64,000 nt of DNA from Kriegella sp965368185 (GCA_965368185.1 CBDULZ010000010.1:1-64000), one strand, 5' to 3'. Counted from the first letter of the stretch, positions 54,002 through 63,394 are shown. The notes: generated from the letters alone by a model not told the origin. Translations and numbers: made by a program.

Positions 54002-56593
54002 TTAAAACTGCTGGCCAATAATGAAGTGTGTTTGCCATCCACTAGGACCCGGTGTTCCCGTGGCATCTGGATCAAAGCCATAGCCAAAGTCAATACCGAG
54101 AAGTCCAAAAGCAGGCATAAAAATACGGAGCCCCACTCCAGCCGATCGTTTTATTTGAAACGGATTAAAGTCCTGAAAATTGTTGAACGCATTACCACCT
54201 TCTAAAAAAGCTAGACCATAAATAGAAGCGGAGGGCTTCAAAGTCAATGGATATCTTAATTCTAATGAAAATTTATTATACACTAGACCTCCTTCTTGCC
54301 GTCCGGTCAAGGGATCGACAGGGGTCAAAGATTGGTTTTCGTAACCCCTCAACTGCACTACATCCCTTCCATCTAACGTAAAGTTACCTAAACCATCGCC
54401 TCCTACGAAAAAGCGCTCAAAAGGCACATCGCCTACATCGTTATTATAGTTACCTAGAAAACCGAATTCTGTATTACTTCTTAACACCAAGTCACCTACC
54501 AAAGTTGTATACCAATCGCCTTTAAACTTGATTTTATAATATTCCAACCATTTAAAGCGTTCGCCATCGACCGCTTCAAGTTCTCTTCTTTCATCAGTAT
54601 CTGCATTACCTTGGGCAAATACGATAGGCGTCAATTCTTCACTACGGTCACGCAACGCCTCATAATCTTTATTGCTAAAAAGTGAATACGGTGGTGTCAA
54701 TTTAGCAGTAATCTCAAAATTCGAACCTCCCCTAGGAAAAATACGCCCCCCCAATTGAGAGTTTCTTGAGATACCAAATGTATAAGTCAATGCATTGGAA
54801 GCTCCGTTTCCGAAATTAAATAGGCCTGTATAATAATTATTAAACTCGTACAATTGATAGCCCAAGGCATGTTGAACAACAAAATAATCATCAGGCCATA
54901 GCACCTTTTTGGCCAGACCTAGCGATACACCCGTAATGGAAAAACCACGATCTTTATCGACTTCAATTCTACCAGTATTCGAATACGAGGTACCGAATTG
55001 CTGCGTTCTAGACAAGGACAAATTAAACCGAACTGGTTTTTTACCACCCAACCATGGTTCCGAAAAGTTCAGGCTGTAGACCCTAAAAGATCGGCTAGCT
55101 TGAAGACGCAAGGCAAAACTCTGACCATCGCCCATGGGTACAGGCTTATATGCTTCCCCCTTGAACAAATTCTGCATAGAAAAGTTACTAAAGGACAGCC
55201 CCAACGTACCAATAAAGCCACCGCCACCATAACCACCCTGCAATTCAATTTGACTAGAACCCGATTCTACCAAGTTATAGGCAATATCTACTGTACCCGC
55301 ATTAGGGTCGGGATTTTGAACATCGGGTACTATCTGTTCCGCATCAAAAAAGCCTAACTGCCCTAATTCACGAATACTGCGAATAATGTTCGATTTATCG
55401 TATCGTTGACCGGGCCGCGTTCGCAATTCCCTAAAAATCACATGGTCATTCGTTTTATCGTTACCATGCACCGTGATATGATCCAAAAAGGTTTCCTTAC
55501 CCTCTATAATGCGTATCTCAAAGTTTATGGTGTCGTTCTCGGCGGAAATCTCAATTGGGTTAATACTCGAGAAAAGATAACCATTGTTCTGATATAAATT
55601 GGTCAAATCTTCTGCATCGGGTTTCTCATCAGCGATCCGCTTACGCATCAATACCCCATTGTAGGTATCTCCCTTTTTGATGCCCAGCACCCTACTTAAT
55701 TGTCGATCATTATAAACTGTGTTACCTACAAAATCTATATCACCGAAGTAATATTTGTTCCCTTCTTCGACCGCGATCTTTAGATCAATATTGTTTTCAT
55801 CAACCTCAATTATCGTATCGGAAATGACACGCGCATCACGGTATCCGTTCTCGGCATATTTATCGATTAAAAGCGCCAAGTCATTTTCATAATCGTCTTC
55901 GATATATTTGGATTTTTTCCAAAAACGATAAAACCGCTTCTTTTTAGTCTTTTTTAAGGCCTTCGCCAACTTTTTGTTGGACAATTTTTCATTGCCTTCA
56001 AAAACAATGTGCTTGATCTTGACCTTATCGCCCTTATCAACATTTACGACCATGCTCTGCGTATTGGTACCTGTAGTATCTTTAGCTGTCGCGATATTGA
56101 CCTTGGTGTTTAAAAAACCTTGTTTTTTGTATTTGTTCTGTAGGTAGTTTTTGGTATTGGCTATAAGACTTTCCGTTATCTTCTTACCCTTTTTTAGGTC
56201 GGTGTCTTCTAGAATACCATCAACCTTGCCTTTTTTCACTCCGTTTAAAGTAACTTTTGAAAGTGTGGGGCGTTCAAAAATTCTAAGTTCTAAAAAGACC
56301 TTATCATCTTCGACATGATAGTAAAAGTCAATCGAGGTAAAAAGTTCCAGCCCCCATAACTTTTTGATAATTTCACTAATCTCATCCCCGGGTATGGTAA
56401 TCGGTTGACCTTCACGAAGCCCTGTATAGGTCTTTACGGTCTGTTCGTTGTAGCTCTGAAGACCGGTAACTTCCAACCCACCTAAGATATACTTCTTACC
56501 GTCGTCATAGGAAGCCTCCTGCGCAGTTATGGTAGTAGTCGTAAAAGTTAGTAGTAAGGTAAATAAAAGTCCTAGTGACAAGGACATTTTCAT
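54002..56593 (-). CDS. bamA: Outer-membrane protein assembly factor BamA
   Basis: With ATG 56593 the product has 863 residues and a signal peptide (TITAQ). The in-frame ATG 56626 overlaps uppS and puts a hydrophilic tail before the signal, so it is rejected. Five POTRA domains (about 35-420) have typical VNVDKGDKVKIKHIVFEGNEKLSNKKLAKALK. The 16-strand Omp85 barrel has PVPMGDGQSFALRL-like strands and ends FIIGQQF. BamA folds outer-membrane barrels. The cluster with uppS, DUF6089 and ompH genes is standard for this family. Confidence 0.95.
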   Translation of the reverse strand: MKMSLSLGLLFTLLLTFTTTTITAQEASYDDGKKYILGGLEVTGLQSYNEQTVKTYTGLREGQPITIPGDEISEIIKKLWGLELFTSIDFYYHVEDDKVFLELRIFERPTLSKVTLNGVKKGKVDGILEDTDLKKGKKITESLIANTKNYLQNKYKKQGFLNTKVNIATAKDTTGTNTQSMVVNVDKGDKVKIKHIVFEGNEKLSNKKLAKALKKTKKKRFYRFWKKSKYIEDDYENDLALLIDKYAENGYRDARVISDTIIEVDENNIDLKIAVEEGNKYYFGDIDFVGNTVYNDRQLSRVLGIKKGDTYNGVLMRKRIADEKPDAEDLTNLYQNNGYLFSSINPIEISAENDTINFEIRIIEGKETFLDHITVHGNDKTNDHVIFRELRTRPGQRYDKSNIIRSIRELGQLGFFDAEQIVPDVQNPDPNAGTVDIAYNLVESGSSQIELQGGYGGGGFIGTLGLSFSNFSMQNLFKGEAYKPVPMGDGQSFALRLQASRSFRVYSLNFSEPWLGGKKPVRFNLSLSRTQQFGTSYSNTGRIEVDKDRGFSITGVSLGLAKKVLWPDDYFVVQHALGYQLYEFNNYYTGLFNFGNGASNALTYTFGISRNSQLGGRIFPRGGSNFEITAKLTPPYSLFSNKDYEALRDRSEELTPIVFAQGNADTDERRELEAVDGERFKWLEYYKIKFKGDWYTTLVGDLVLRSNTEFGFLGNYNNDVGDVPFERFFVGGDGLGNFTLDGRDVVQLRGYENQSLTPVDPLTGRQEGGLVYNKFSLELRYPLTLKPSASIYGLAFLEGGNAFNNFQDFNPFQIKRSAGVGLRIFMPAFGLLGIDFGYGFDPDATGTPGPSGWQTHFIIGQQF

Positions 56594-56597
56594 GCCG

Positions 56598-57344
56598 CTA
56601 TTTGAGTTGTTCGCTGGTTTTTCCAAATCTTCGTTCTCTGTTCTGGTAATTTTTAATGGCCTCTACTAAATGCTGCTCTTTAAAATCGGGCCAAAACACA
56701 TCTATGAAATATAATTCTGCATATGCTATCTGCCACAATAAAAAATTGCTGATTCGATGCTCACCACTGGTTCGTATAAGCAAATCTACATCAGGCAAAT
56801 CGTGCGTGTAAAGATGAGTATTAATAATGGTTTCATCAATATTTTCGGGAGAAATTATATTATTTTTAACTTTGATACTTATCTCCCTAACAGCTTGTTT
56901 TAGCTCCTCTCTGGCACCATAATTCAAAGCCAATGTCAGGGTCATTCCAGTATTTTTACAAGTCTTTTGCATGACTTCCTGTAATTCTTTATACGCTTTT
57001 TTGGGCAAGTAGGATATATCACCTATCGTATTGAGCCTCACATTGTTATCGTTAAAAGTCTGGAGTTCCTTTTTTAATGATGAAACCAATAGCTTCATTA
57101 AAGTGTCTACTTCGAGCTTTGGCCGTTTCCAATTCTCAGTAGAAAATGTATAAAGTGTTAAATACTCAAGTCCCATTTTCACACAATTCTCTACTGTATT
57201 ACGTACGGTATGCACCCCGTTTTCATGACCAAAAACCCTAAGTTTTCCCCGTTGTTTGGCCCACCTACCGTTACCATCCATAATAATGGCAAGGTGTCTC
57301 GGTAAATTTTTATTCATTATATCCTCTATCGTGTCCATGCGCAT
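56598..57344 (-). CDS. uppS: Isoprenyl transferase (undecaprenyl diphosphate synthase)
   Basis: The 248-residue cis-prenyltransferase has PRHLAIIMDGNGRWAKQRG with the catalytic aspartate. The chosen ATG (57344) overlaps the DUF6089 stop codon by one base (TAATG), a coupling arrangement. ATG 57338 also fits and 57365 is possible. The enzyme makes the C55 carrier used for peptidoglycan and other surface glycans. BamA starts 4 nt after its stop. Confidence 0.95.
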   Translation of the reverse strand: MRMDTIEDIMNKNLPRHLAIIMDGNGRWAKQRGKLRVFGHENGVHTVRNTVENCVKMGLEYLTLYTFSTENWKRPKLEVDTLMKLLVSSLKKELQTFNDNNVRLNTIGDISYLPKKAYKELQEVMQKTCKNTGMTLTLALNYGAREELKQAVREISIKVKNNIISPENIDETIINTHLYTHDLPDVDLLIRTSGEHRISNFLLWQIAYAELYFIDVFWPDFKEQHLVEAIKNYQNRERRFGKTSEQLK

Positions 57345-58039
57345 TATTCGAAACAATCGGAACAAGGTTTCCTACCAAAAGTATAGGTCAACGTTACTCC
57401 TGAAAAGACGTACCAATCGTCACTAAAAATATTCCCGAAGGCTACATCCAATTGATCATTAACATTAGACTCCTCAGGATTGCTTGCATCTAAATTATCA
57501 GTAAATGTATACCTCGCCCCTATTTCGGCACCCAATATCAAAAATTGGTTTAGCCGCATTTTTGCACCCACTGTCATCGGAATAGCAAAAGAACCATCAC
57601 GTTGATTCAGGTTACGAAAGACACCTGCGTCGAAATAATTGTAATCATATCTAAAATAGGTCACTCCGGTATATAAATAAGGTGTAAATGCGGGTCCTAA
57701 TTTATGCAAATTATATTCCACAAAATTAAACTCGATACCAGCTGACATTTCTAAAATAGAATTCTCCATGGCATAGCCCCTTTGTTTTCTCGATGACATG
57801 CTTGACTTAGAATCGTCAGCTCTGAATTTCCCGTAAATTATACTGCCCCGCCACGAATAGCGCTTACTTTTATTCCATTTAAAAAGGCCTCCAAAAGCCA
57901 AATCGGATGGTAAAATAAAATTCGTTCTGCCAACATCACCTATATTATTGGCTCCTCCTGCAAACATTCCTATTTCGTAGGTTTGTGCATTTATCGTAAA
58001 GCAGCTAAAAACAAGAATGGCGATGATACATCTTCCCAT
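57344..58039 (-). CDS. DUF6089-family outer-membrane beta-barrel protein
   Basis: The 231-residue product has a signal peptide ending INAQ. The mature N-terminus TYEIGMFAGGANNIGDVGRTNFI and the barrel-like C-terminus (FSGVTLTYTFG) match the DUF6089 family, which is conserved next to uppS and bamA in Bacteroidota. The role is unknown but the strong synteny suggests envelope assembly. TAATG couples it to uppS. Confidence 0.85.
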   Translation of the reverse strand: MGRCIIAILVFSCFTINAQTYEIGMFAGGANNIGDVGRTNFILPSDLAFGGLFKWNKSKRYSWRGSIIYGKFRADDSKSSMSSRKQRGYAMENSILEMSAGIEFNFVEYNLHKLGPAFTPYLYTGVTYFRYDYNYFDAGVFRNLNQRDGSFAIPMTVGAKMRLNQFLILGAEIGARYTFTDNLDASNPEESNVNDQLDVAFGNIFSDDWYVFSGVTLTYTFGRKPCSDCFE

Positions 58040-58154
58040 AGATTCTAAAAGTTTGCAAATATAGCAATTTCAGCCGTTTGGCCTATTTCATTGTTATATT
58101 CCTGTTCTCATTTTGATAAACAGCTTTTAGCTTTTTTTATTGTTTCGATAAGCT

Positions 58155-59036
58155 TCAATTGCGCCTGTCTTGCCCCCATAGCAATTTGTTTCGAAGCGTT
58201 TTCAAGAAGCTTTCTGAGGTATATTCTATCATTCTTACCGAAAAATCGGCCTTTTTCACCACTATTTCCCTTCCGTTTTCCAGGGAAGCGATTCTAGAGT
58301 CCAATGACAACAGGTGGTTCTCTTCCCTTCCCGAAACTTTTAATCGAATAGTGGTGTCATCGGAAACTACCAGAGGCCTTGCATTCAAATTATGCGGGGC
58401 AATGGGAGTCAATACCAATGATTTAGCAGTGGGTTCGATTACGGGACCACCGCAACTTAGTGAATAGCCTGTTGATCCGGTGGGCGTAGAAATAATGAGT
58501 CCGTCCGCCCAATAATTAGTCAAATACTCGTCATTAAGATAGGTTTCAACGGAAATCATCGATGTAGTATCTTTTCTACTTACCGTTATTTCATTCAAAG
58601 CAAAGTTCAACATACCAAATTCGGAAATTGGGTCGGGAGAAACCACCTCCACCAAACTGCGCTCTACTATATGATAGTCGCCGTTAACGAATTCATCTAC
58701 GACCTTTTTTACATCCTCCTTTTTAAATGTAGATAAAAAACCAAGCCTCCCAGTGTTCACCCCTACCATCGGTATCCCCAATTTACCAACATATGTAGTC
58801 GCTCTCAACATCGTGCCGTCTCCACCAAAACTGACGAACATATCAAAAGATGCATCAAGGCCTTCAGTATCGGTAAAAGTACCATAGCCTTCAATTTCTT
58901 TCCGTTCACATAAAAGATTGTAGAAATCGTGTTCAATAAAAACCTCTGCAGCTACTTTATGAAGTTCTTCGAGTAACTGCATTACATAATCTACCGAGTT
59001 ATCATAATACGTTTGACCGTAGACAGCAACCTTCAT
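58155..59036 (-). CDS. nadK: NAD kinase
   Basis: The 293-residue kinase has the GGDGT motif (71-75) and the glycine-rich nucleotide loop STPTGSTGYSLSCGGP. It phosphorylates NAD to NADP and is essential. It starts 5 nt after the CBS gene stop, and the downstream DUF6089 start is 115 nt away. Length and motifs are normal. Confidence 0.96.
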   Translation of the reverse strand: MKVAVYGQTYYDNSVDYVMQLLEELHKVAAEVFIEHDFYNLLCERKEIEGYGTFTDTEGLDASFDMFVSFGGDGTMLRATTYVGKLGIPMVGVNTGRLGFLSTFKKEDVKKVVDEFVNGDYHIVERSLVEVVSPDPISEFGMLNFALNEITVSRKDTTSMISVETYLNDEYLTNYWADGLIISTPTGSTGYSLSCGGPVIEPTAKSLVLTPIAPHNLNARPLVVSDDTTIRLKVSGREENHLLSLDSRIASLENGREIVVKKADFSVRMIEYTSESFLKTLRNKLLWGQDRRN

Positions 59037-59041
59037 GTATT

Positions 59042-59698
59042 CTATACGTTAAGATATTTATCTAAATAGTCAGACCGCTGCTTCAAATCTTCAAGAAATT
59101 GGTCGTCGTTGTTCCCCAAAAGAATATTATAATTATAACGTCTAAATGTCTGAACAACTTTATTAAGATTTGAGGTCCCAATTTTAATGGTTATCTGAAC
59201 TACATCATTACGTATATCGGTAATAAAAGCACCAATGATCTTTGTACTGTTGCTCTCAACAATTTGGGCAACCTCGCTGAACGAATAGTCATTGGCACCC
59301 TTTGCCACGACCAAAATTCCGCCGGGCTCCGTAAAAAATGGAGTATCTATAAAAGCCCCCACGATATCACTAAGCTCATAATGACCAATAATTTTATTCT
59401 GATCATCTAAAACAGCCAAAAGGTTTGCCTCATTTCTAGCAAAAGTCTCAATAACATCGAGCCAATTACTTTCGTTGCGCACAAAAAAAGTTTCTAGATT
59501 GTACTTATGGTCTTCAATCTTCTTATCCTCTTCGAAGGTATCTAGATCATTCTTGCTCAACACTCCTAAGAACTCCCCTTTCTCGGCAATAGAAGCATGC
59601 GACAATGAATTCTCATTAAAAAATCGAATAACATTTTCAAGAGAATCATTGATCTCAAAAACCGGAATGTCCGTAATTATGTGGGTTTGAATGTGCAT
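59042..59698 (-). CDS. CBS-domain protein next to nadK
   Basis: The 218-residue protein has two CBS motifs (about 1-60 and 70-125: NSLSHASIAEKGEFLGVLSK and EANLLAVLDDQNKIIGHYELSDIVGAF), followed by a C-terminal ACT-like region (IIGAFITDIRNDVVQITIKI). It probably senses an adenosine ligand. Conserved neighbours are pdxJ (divergent) and nadK (cotranscribed). Its regulatory target, perhaps NadK, is inferred from position only. Confidence 0.82.
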   Translation of the reverse strand: MHIQTHIITDIPVFEINDSLENVIRFFNENSLSHASIAEKGEFLGVLSKNDLDTFEEDKKIEDHKYNLETFFVRNESNWLDVIETFARNEANLLAVLDDQNKIIGHYELSDIVGAFIDTPFFTEPGGILVVAKGANDYSFSEVAQIVESNSTKIIGAFITDIRNDVVQITIKIGTSNLNKVVQTFRRYNYNILLGNNDDQFLEDLKQRSDYLDKYLNV

Positions 59699-59755
59699 AG
59701 CTTTAAATATAACGCAAAATACTAATTTAATATATCAAAAGGCATGCCTAATTTG

Positions 59756-59763
59756 TATTTTTG
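59756..59763 (+). promoter_or_regulatory. -7 box of pdxJ
   Basis: TATTTTTG is an exact TAnnTTTG match 24 nt before ATG 59788. An in-frame TTG at 59761 lies inside it and is therefore excluded as start. No good -33 box is seen. Confidence 0.55.
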
Positions 59764-59787
59764 CTATTGTTAAAAAGCATTTTCTCT

Positions 59788-60501
59788 ATGACGAAGTTAA
59801 GCGTTAATATAAACAAAATCGCGACTCTTAGGAATTCTCGTGGTGGTCAAGTACCCAATGTTCTGAAGGTGGCTTCCGATATCGAATCTTTTGGAGCGGA
59901 GGGAATAACAATACACCCAAGACCCGATGAACGGCATATTCGATATCAAGATGCCCGTGAATTAAAGAACATCGTAACTACCGAATTCAATATAGAAGGC
60001 AACCCCATACCAAAATTTATCGACCTTGTTCTTGAAACCAGGCCAACACAAGTTACTTTGGTGCCCGATGCCATCGATGCGGTCACCTCAAACGCAGGAT
60101 GGGACACGATTTCAAACCGCGACTTTCTTAAGGAAGTCATAGCCACTTTTAAGCAAAACGGCATTAGAACTTCAATTTTTGTAGATCCCGACCTAAAAAT
60201 GGTAGAAGGAGCAGCCCTAACGGGCACAGATCGTATTGAACTTTATACGGAGAGCTATGCCGATTCTTATGCTACTGGCAATCTAGAAGGCATCAAATCG
60301 TTTACCGCGGCTGCCAAATTGGCTCATGACCTAGAATTGGGGATCAATGCGGGTCATGATCTCAGCTTAGACAACCTACACTATTTTAAAGCCAACATAC
60401 CCCATTTACTGGAAGTATCGATAGGTCATGCACTTATCTGCGAATCTTTATATCTAGGCCTTGAAAACGTCGTGAACATGTACCTTAACAAATTGAGATA
60501 A
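59788..60501 (+). CDS. pdxJ: Pyridoxine 5'-phosphate synthase
   Basis: The 237-residue TIM barrel starts TKLSVNINKIATLRNSRGG and has GITIHPRPDERHIRYQD, VTLVPD and the GINAGHDL phosphate region. It condenses 1-deoxyxylulose 5-phosphate derivatives with aminoacetone phosphate in the DXP-dependent vitamin B6 pathway. The stop codon overlaps the next ATG by one base (TAATG), so the alpha/beta hydrolase is coupled. Confidence 0.96.
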   Translation: MTKLSVNINKIATLRNSRGGQVPNVLKVASDIESFGAEGITIHPRPDERHIRYQDARELKNIVTTEFNIEGNPIPKFIDLVLETRPTQVTLVPDAIDAVTSNAGWDTISNRDFLKEVIATFKQNGIRTSIFVDPDLKMVEGAALTGTDRIELYTESYADSYATGNLEGIKSFTAAAKLAHDLELGINAGHDLSLDNLHYFKANIPHLLEVSIGHALICESLYLGLENVVNMYLNKLR

Positions 60502-61271
60502 TGGCACAATTACATTCAAAAATTATAGGTCAGGGCACTCCCTTTTTAATTTTACACGGCTTTCTGGGAATGGGAGACAACTGGAAAAGCCTTGGGTCAC
60601 AATATGCCGAAAATGGCCTACAAGTGCATCTGGTAGACCAACGGAATCATGGAAAAAGTTTTCACTCGGAAAATTTTGAATATGATATTCTTGCCGAAGA
60701 CATCAAGGATTATGTCATGGAAATGGAGCTTGAAAGTGTGCTAATCCTAGGTCATTCCATGGGCGGAAAAACCGCCATGCAATTTGCTTGCACCTACCCC
60801 CATTTGACAAAAAAACTTATTGTGGCAGATATTGCACCTAAATATTATCCGCCACATCACCAAGACATCATCAATGGTCTCAAAAAGCTTGACTTTGACC
60901 AAATACAATCAAGAACTGAAGCGGATAAAATCTTAGGAGGTTATATTTCCGATTTTGGAACGCGGCAGTTTCTTTTAAAAAACTTGCATTGGGCTTCCAA
61001 AGGAAAATTAGGGTTCCGTTTTAATCTGGAAGTACTGGCCAAAAAAATGGAGGAAATCGGGGAGAACATTGGATCAGCTGACCATTATGACGGCCCCACA
61101 CTTTTCCTTAGGGGGTCGAAATCAGAATATGTCGTGGAAAATGACCTTCCAGAAATAAAAAGACATTTTCCTCAAGCCCAGTTAGGAACCATTGAAAATG
61201 CCGGGCATTGGCTGCATGCCGAAAATCCCAAACAATTTTTTGAGAAATCCATTCTATTCCTTAAAGATTAA
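60501..61271 (+). CDS. Alpha/beta-fold hydrolase (YbfF-like esterase)
   Basis: The 256-residue cytoplasmic hydrolase has the oxyanion HGFLGMGDNW, the nucleophile elbow GHSMGG with S86, the acid region LFLRGSKSEYV and the histidine in NAGHWLHAENP. The pattern is that of YbfF-type thioesterase/esterases. It is translationally coupled to pdxJ. The substrate is unknown. Confidence 0.85.
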   Translation: MAQLHSKIIGQGTPFLILHGFLGMGDNWKSLGSQYAENGLQVHLVDQRNHGKSFHSENFEYDILAEDIKDYVMEMELESVLILGHSMGGKTAMQFACTYPHLTKKLIVADIAPKYYPPHHQDIINGLKKLDFDQIQSRTEADKILGGYISDFGTRQFLLKNLHWASKGKLGFRFNLEVLAKKMEEIGENIGSADHYDGPTLFLRGSKSEYVVENDLPEIKRHFPQAQLGTIENAGHWLHAENPKQFFEKSILFLKD

Positions 61272-61347
61272 ACTAGAGGTCGACTCAAATATCAAAAAAG
61301 TAAGACCCAACATTTATGATTATATTTAAAGAACAAACTAAGACTTT

Positions 61348-61692
61348 ATGAAACTCATTTTAAGAATACTTTTAAGCGCTATGGCAGTTGTAGTGTTGTC
61401 GAAAATTTTACCCGGGGTAGGTGTTGACTCGTACACAACAGCCATTATTGTTGCTGTAGTACTTAGCCTTTTGAACTTTTTGGTGAAACCCGTTTTGATT
61501 ATTCTGACCCTACCTGTCACCATACTCACCTTTGGCCTTTTTCTATTGATAATCAACGCCTTGATTATCTTGTTGGCCGACTCGTTAATCGATGGATTTG
61601 AAGTAACTACCATTTGGTGGGCTCTTTTATTCAGTCTGCTCTTGTCATTTCTTCAATCTATTCTGTTTTCGTTGTTAAAAGAGGATAAATAA
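61348..61692 (+). CDS. Phage-holin-4-superfamily small membrane protein
   Basis: The 114-residue protein has four hydrophobic helices (LILRILLSAMAVVVLSKIL, AIIVAVVLSLLNFLVKPVLI and so on), matching the chromosomal PF04020 holin-superfamily members. These are widespread in bacteria and do not imply prophage. It has its own gap after the hydrolase and sits upstream of tig. Function is unknown. Confidence 0.82.
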   Translation: MKLILRILLSAMAVVVLSKILPGVGVDSYTTAIIVAVVLSLLNFLVKPVLIILTLPVTILTFGLFLLIINALIILLADSLIDGFEVTTIWWALLFSLLLSFLQSILFSLLKEDK

Positions 61693-61729
61693 AGGACCGA
61701 TACACTTCTTAAATACAATAATTTAAAAC

Positions 61730-61760
61730 TTGTCGGGCTTCATAAAATGTGGTATTTTTG
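61730..61760 (+). promoter_or_regulatory. Promoter of tig (TTG-20-TATTTTTG)
   Basis: TTG (61730-61732), a 20-bp spacer and TATTTTTG (61753-61760) match the Bacteroidota housekeeping promoter. The predicted start near 61767 would give a leader of about 130 nt before the tig ATG. Confidence 0.65.
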
Positions 61761-61796
61761 CATCCCGTTATTTGTTGATGGAAAAATTAAAGGACA

Positions 61797-61824
61797 AATT
61801 TTCCGCGTAATTACACGGAAAATT
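61797..61824 (+). promoter_or_regulatory. Long inverted repeat in the tig leader
   Basis: AATTTTCCG (61797-61805) and CGGAAAATT (61816-61824) form a perfect 9-bp stem. The 10-nt loop contains GTAATTAC, which is itself a palindrome, so the whole 28 nt pairs except for one C-A pair. It lies about 30 nt after the predicted transcription start and 72 nt before the tig ATG. It may be a structured leader element or a protein-binding operator. Confidence 0.5.
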
Positions 61825-61896
61825 GTTGAGGTATATCGGTCCACATAACCCTTTTAGCTTTGTAATAAGTAAAAATATGTGTAAAAAGAAAATAGC

Positions 61897-63219
61897 ATGA
61901 ATATTACGAAAGAGCAGATTGATGAATTAAACGCCGTAGTCAAAGTCGCAATAACAAAGGACGACTATCAAGACAAGGTTGAAAAAATACTTAAAGACTA
62001 TAAAAAGCAGGCCAATATTCCAGGTTTCAGAAAAGGGCAAGTTCCCATGGGGCTTATTAAAAAGCAATATGGCAAGGCAGTACTTGTAGATGAAGTGAAT
62101 AAACTCATTCAAGACAACCTCAACAAATACCTCACAGAAGAAAAGTTAGATGTTCTTGGCAATCCGTTGCCAAAACAACAAGACAATTTTGATTGGGACG
62201 GCGATGATTTTGCTTTTGAGTTTGAATTGGGGTTGGCACCAGATTTCAAAGTGCCCTTGGAAACAAAGAAACCCATAACGCAATATAAAATCGTTGCTGA
62301 CGATAAAATGATCAACGAGCAGGTCGAACGAATTCAGAAACAATACGGCAAACTTGTATCTAAATCGGAAGTTGAAAAAACGGATGAAGTAAGTGGTACT
62401 TTCAAGAATGAGGAAGAAGAAATTGACAATAAAACCACGCTTGAATTAGACAAGATAGAAGCTAAAAAAGTATTAGACAGTCTGCTCGGTAAAAAAGTGG
62501 GCGATACCGTCACCCTTAATACAAAGGGAATGTTCAAAGAAGACTACCTACTTTCAAGTGCTTTGGGAATAGCTAGTGAGAAAGCAAAAGCAATTGACAT
62601 TGAAACAACTTTCACTATCGAAGAAATAAACGAAAGACAACCTGCCGAACTCAACCAAGAATTGTTCGACAAATTGTTCGGCAAAGATGTTGTGACTTCC
62701 GAAAAAGGACTTAAGGACAAGATCAAAGAAGACTCTGAAAACCAATTCGAGCAGCAGTCAGACCAAAAGCTCTTGAACGATGTGACAGAGTATTTTATCG
62801 AAAATACCAAATTCGACTTACCCACCGAATTTTTGACAAAATGGATACAGATGACCGGAGAGGAGCCTCTTAGTCAAGAACAAGCGAATGCCGAATACGA
62901 AAAGTCGGAAAAAGGACTTCGGTATCAACTCATCGAAGGTAAAATCATAAAGGATAACGACATTCAAATTCAGTTTGACGAACTCAAGGAATTTGCAAAA
63001 GGATTTATTAAATCTCAAATGGCCCAATATGGCCAGCTAAACCCCCAAGAAGAGGAATTGGACAACATAGCCGCCCGTGTTCTGGGAAACCAAGATGAGG
63101 TAAAGCGACTTTCCGAACAATTGATGAGTCAAAAACTACTCAACCTTTATAAGGAGAAGGCAAATTTAAAGACAAAAGAAGTCACTTACGATAATTTTGT
63201 CAAGGAGGTCTACGGATAA
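61897..63219 (+). CDS. tig: Trigger factor (ribosome-associated chaperone)
   Basis: The 440-residue protein has an N-terminal ribosome-binding domain with the signature FRKGQVPMGLIKKQYG (GFRKG motif), a divergent FKBP-like middle region (about 150-245, lacking a clear active PPIase pattern) and a long C-terminal helical chaperone region. It binds nascent chains at the ribosome exit. The following gene clpP shows the usual chaperone-protease neighbourhood (tig-clpP-clpX order in many bacteria). Confidence 0.93.
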   Translation: MNITKEQIDELNAVVKVAITKDDYQDKVEKILKDYKKQANIPGFRKGQVPMGLIKKQYGKAVLVDEVNKLIQDNLNKYLTEEKLDVLGNPLPKQQDNFDWDGDDFAFEFELGLAPDFKVPLETKKPITQYKIVADDKMINEQVERIQKQYGKLVSKSEVEKTDEVSGTFKNEEEEIDNKTTLELDKIEAKKVLDSLLGKKVGDTVTLNTKGMFKEDYLLSSALGIASEKAKAIDIETTFTIEEINERQPAELNQELFDKLFGKDVVTSEKGLKDKIKEDSENQFEQQSDQKLLNDVTEYFIENTKFDLPTEFLTKWIQMTGEEPLSQEQANAEYEKSEKGLRYQLIEGKIIKDNDIQIQFDELKEFAKGFIKSQMAQYGQLNPQEEELDNIAARVLGNQDEVKRLSEQLMSQKLLNLYKEKANLKTKEVTYDNFVKEVYG

Positions 63220-63276
63220 ATATTTCGTCTTCAATAAATTGACGCACTTACTCGTGCGAATCTTTTCGAACAAGCT

Positions 63277-63310
63277 AATTTCAAAAGGCCAAAATTGGCC
63301 TTTTGAAATT
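63277..63310 (+). terminator. Rho-independent terminator after tig
   Basis: AATTTCAAAAGGCC (63277-63290), a 6-nt loop and GGCCTTTTGAAATT (63297-63310) form a perfect 14-bp stem with the T-run inside the 3' arm. Confidence 0.85.
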
Positions 63311-63342
63311 AAATTCTCATTAAGAATACCTATCTTTACGAT

Positions 63343-63370
63343 GCCGAGAATATGATTTTCGGCCTTTTTT
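63343..63370 (+). terminator. Second terminator-like hairpin just before clpP
   Basis: GCCGAGAA (63343-63350), a TATGA loop and TTTTCGGC (63356-63363) form an 8-bp stem with one G-U pair, directly followed by CTTTTTT (63364-63370). It ends 24 nt before the clpP ATG. It could be a backup terminator for tig or an attenuator in the clpP leader. TATCTTTA (63331-63338), a seven-of-eight -7 match, lies just upstream. Confidence 0.65.
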
Positions 63371-63394
63371 ATCTAAAAATTCGAACTACAAGTA

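Noticed and set aside
61348..61692. Holin-family protein as a sign of a prophage
   Set aside because: The PF04020 holin superfamily includes many ordinary chromosomal proteins, and no phage, integrase or att site is nearby.
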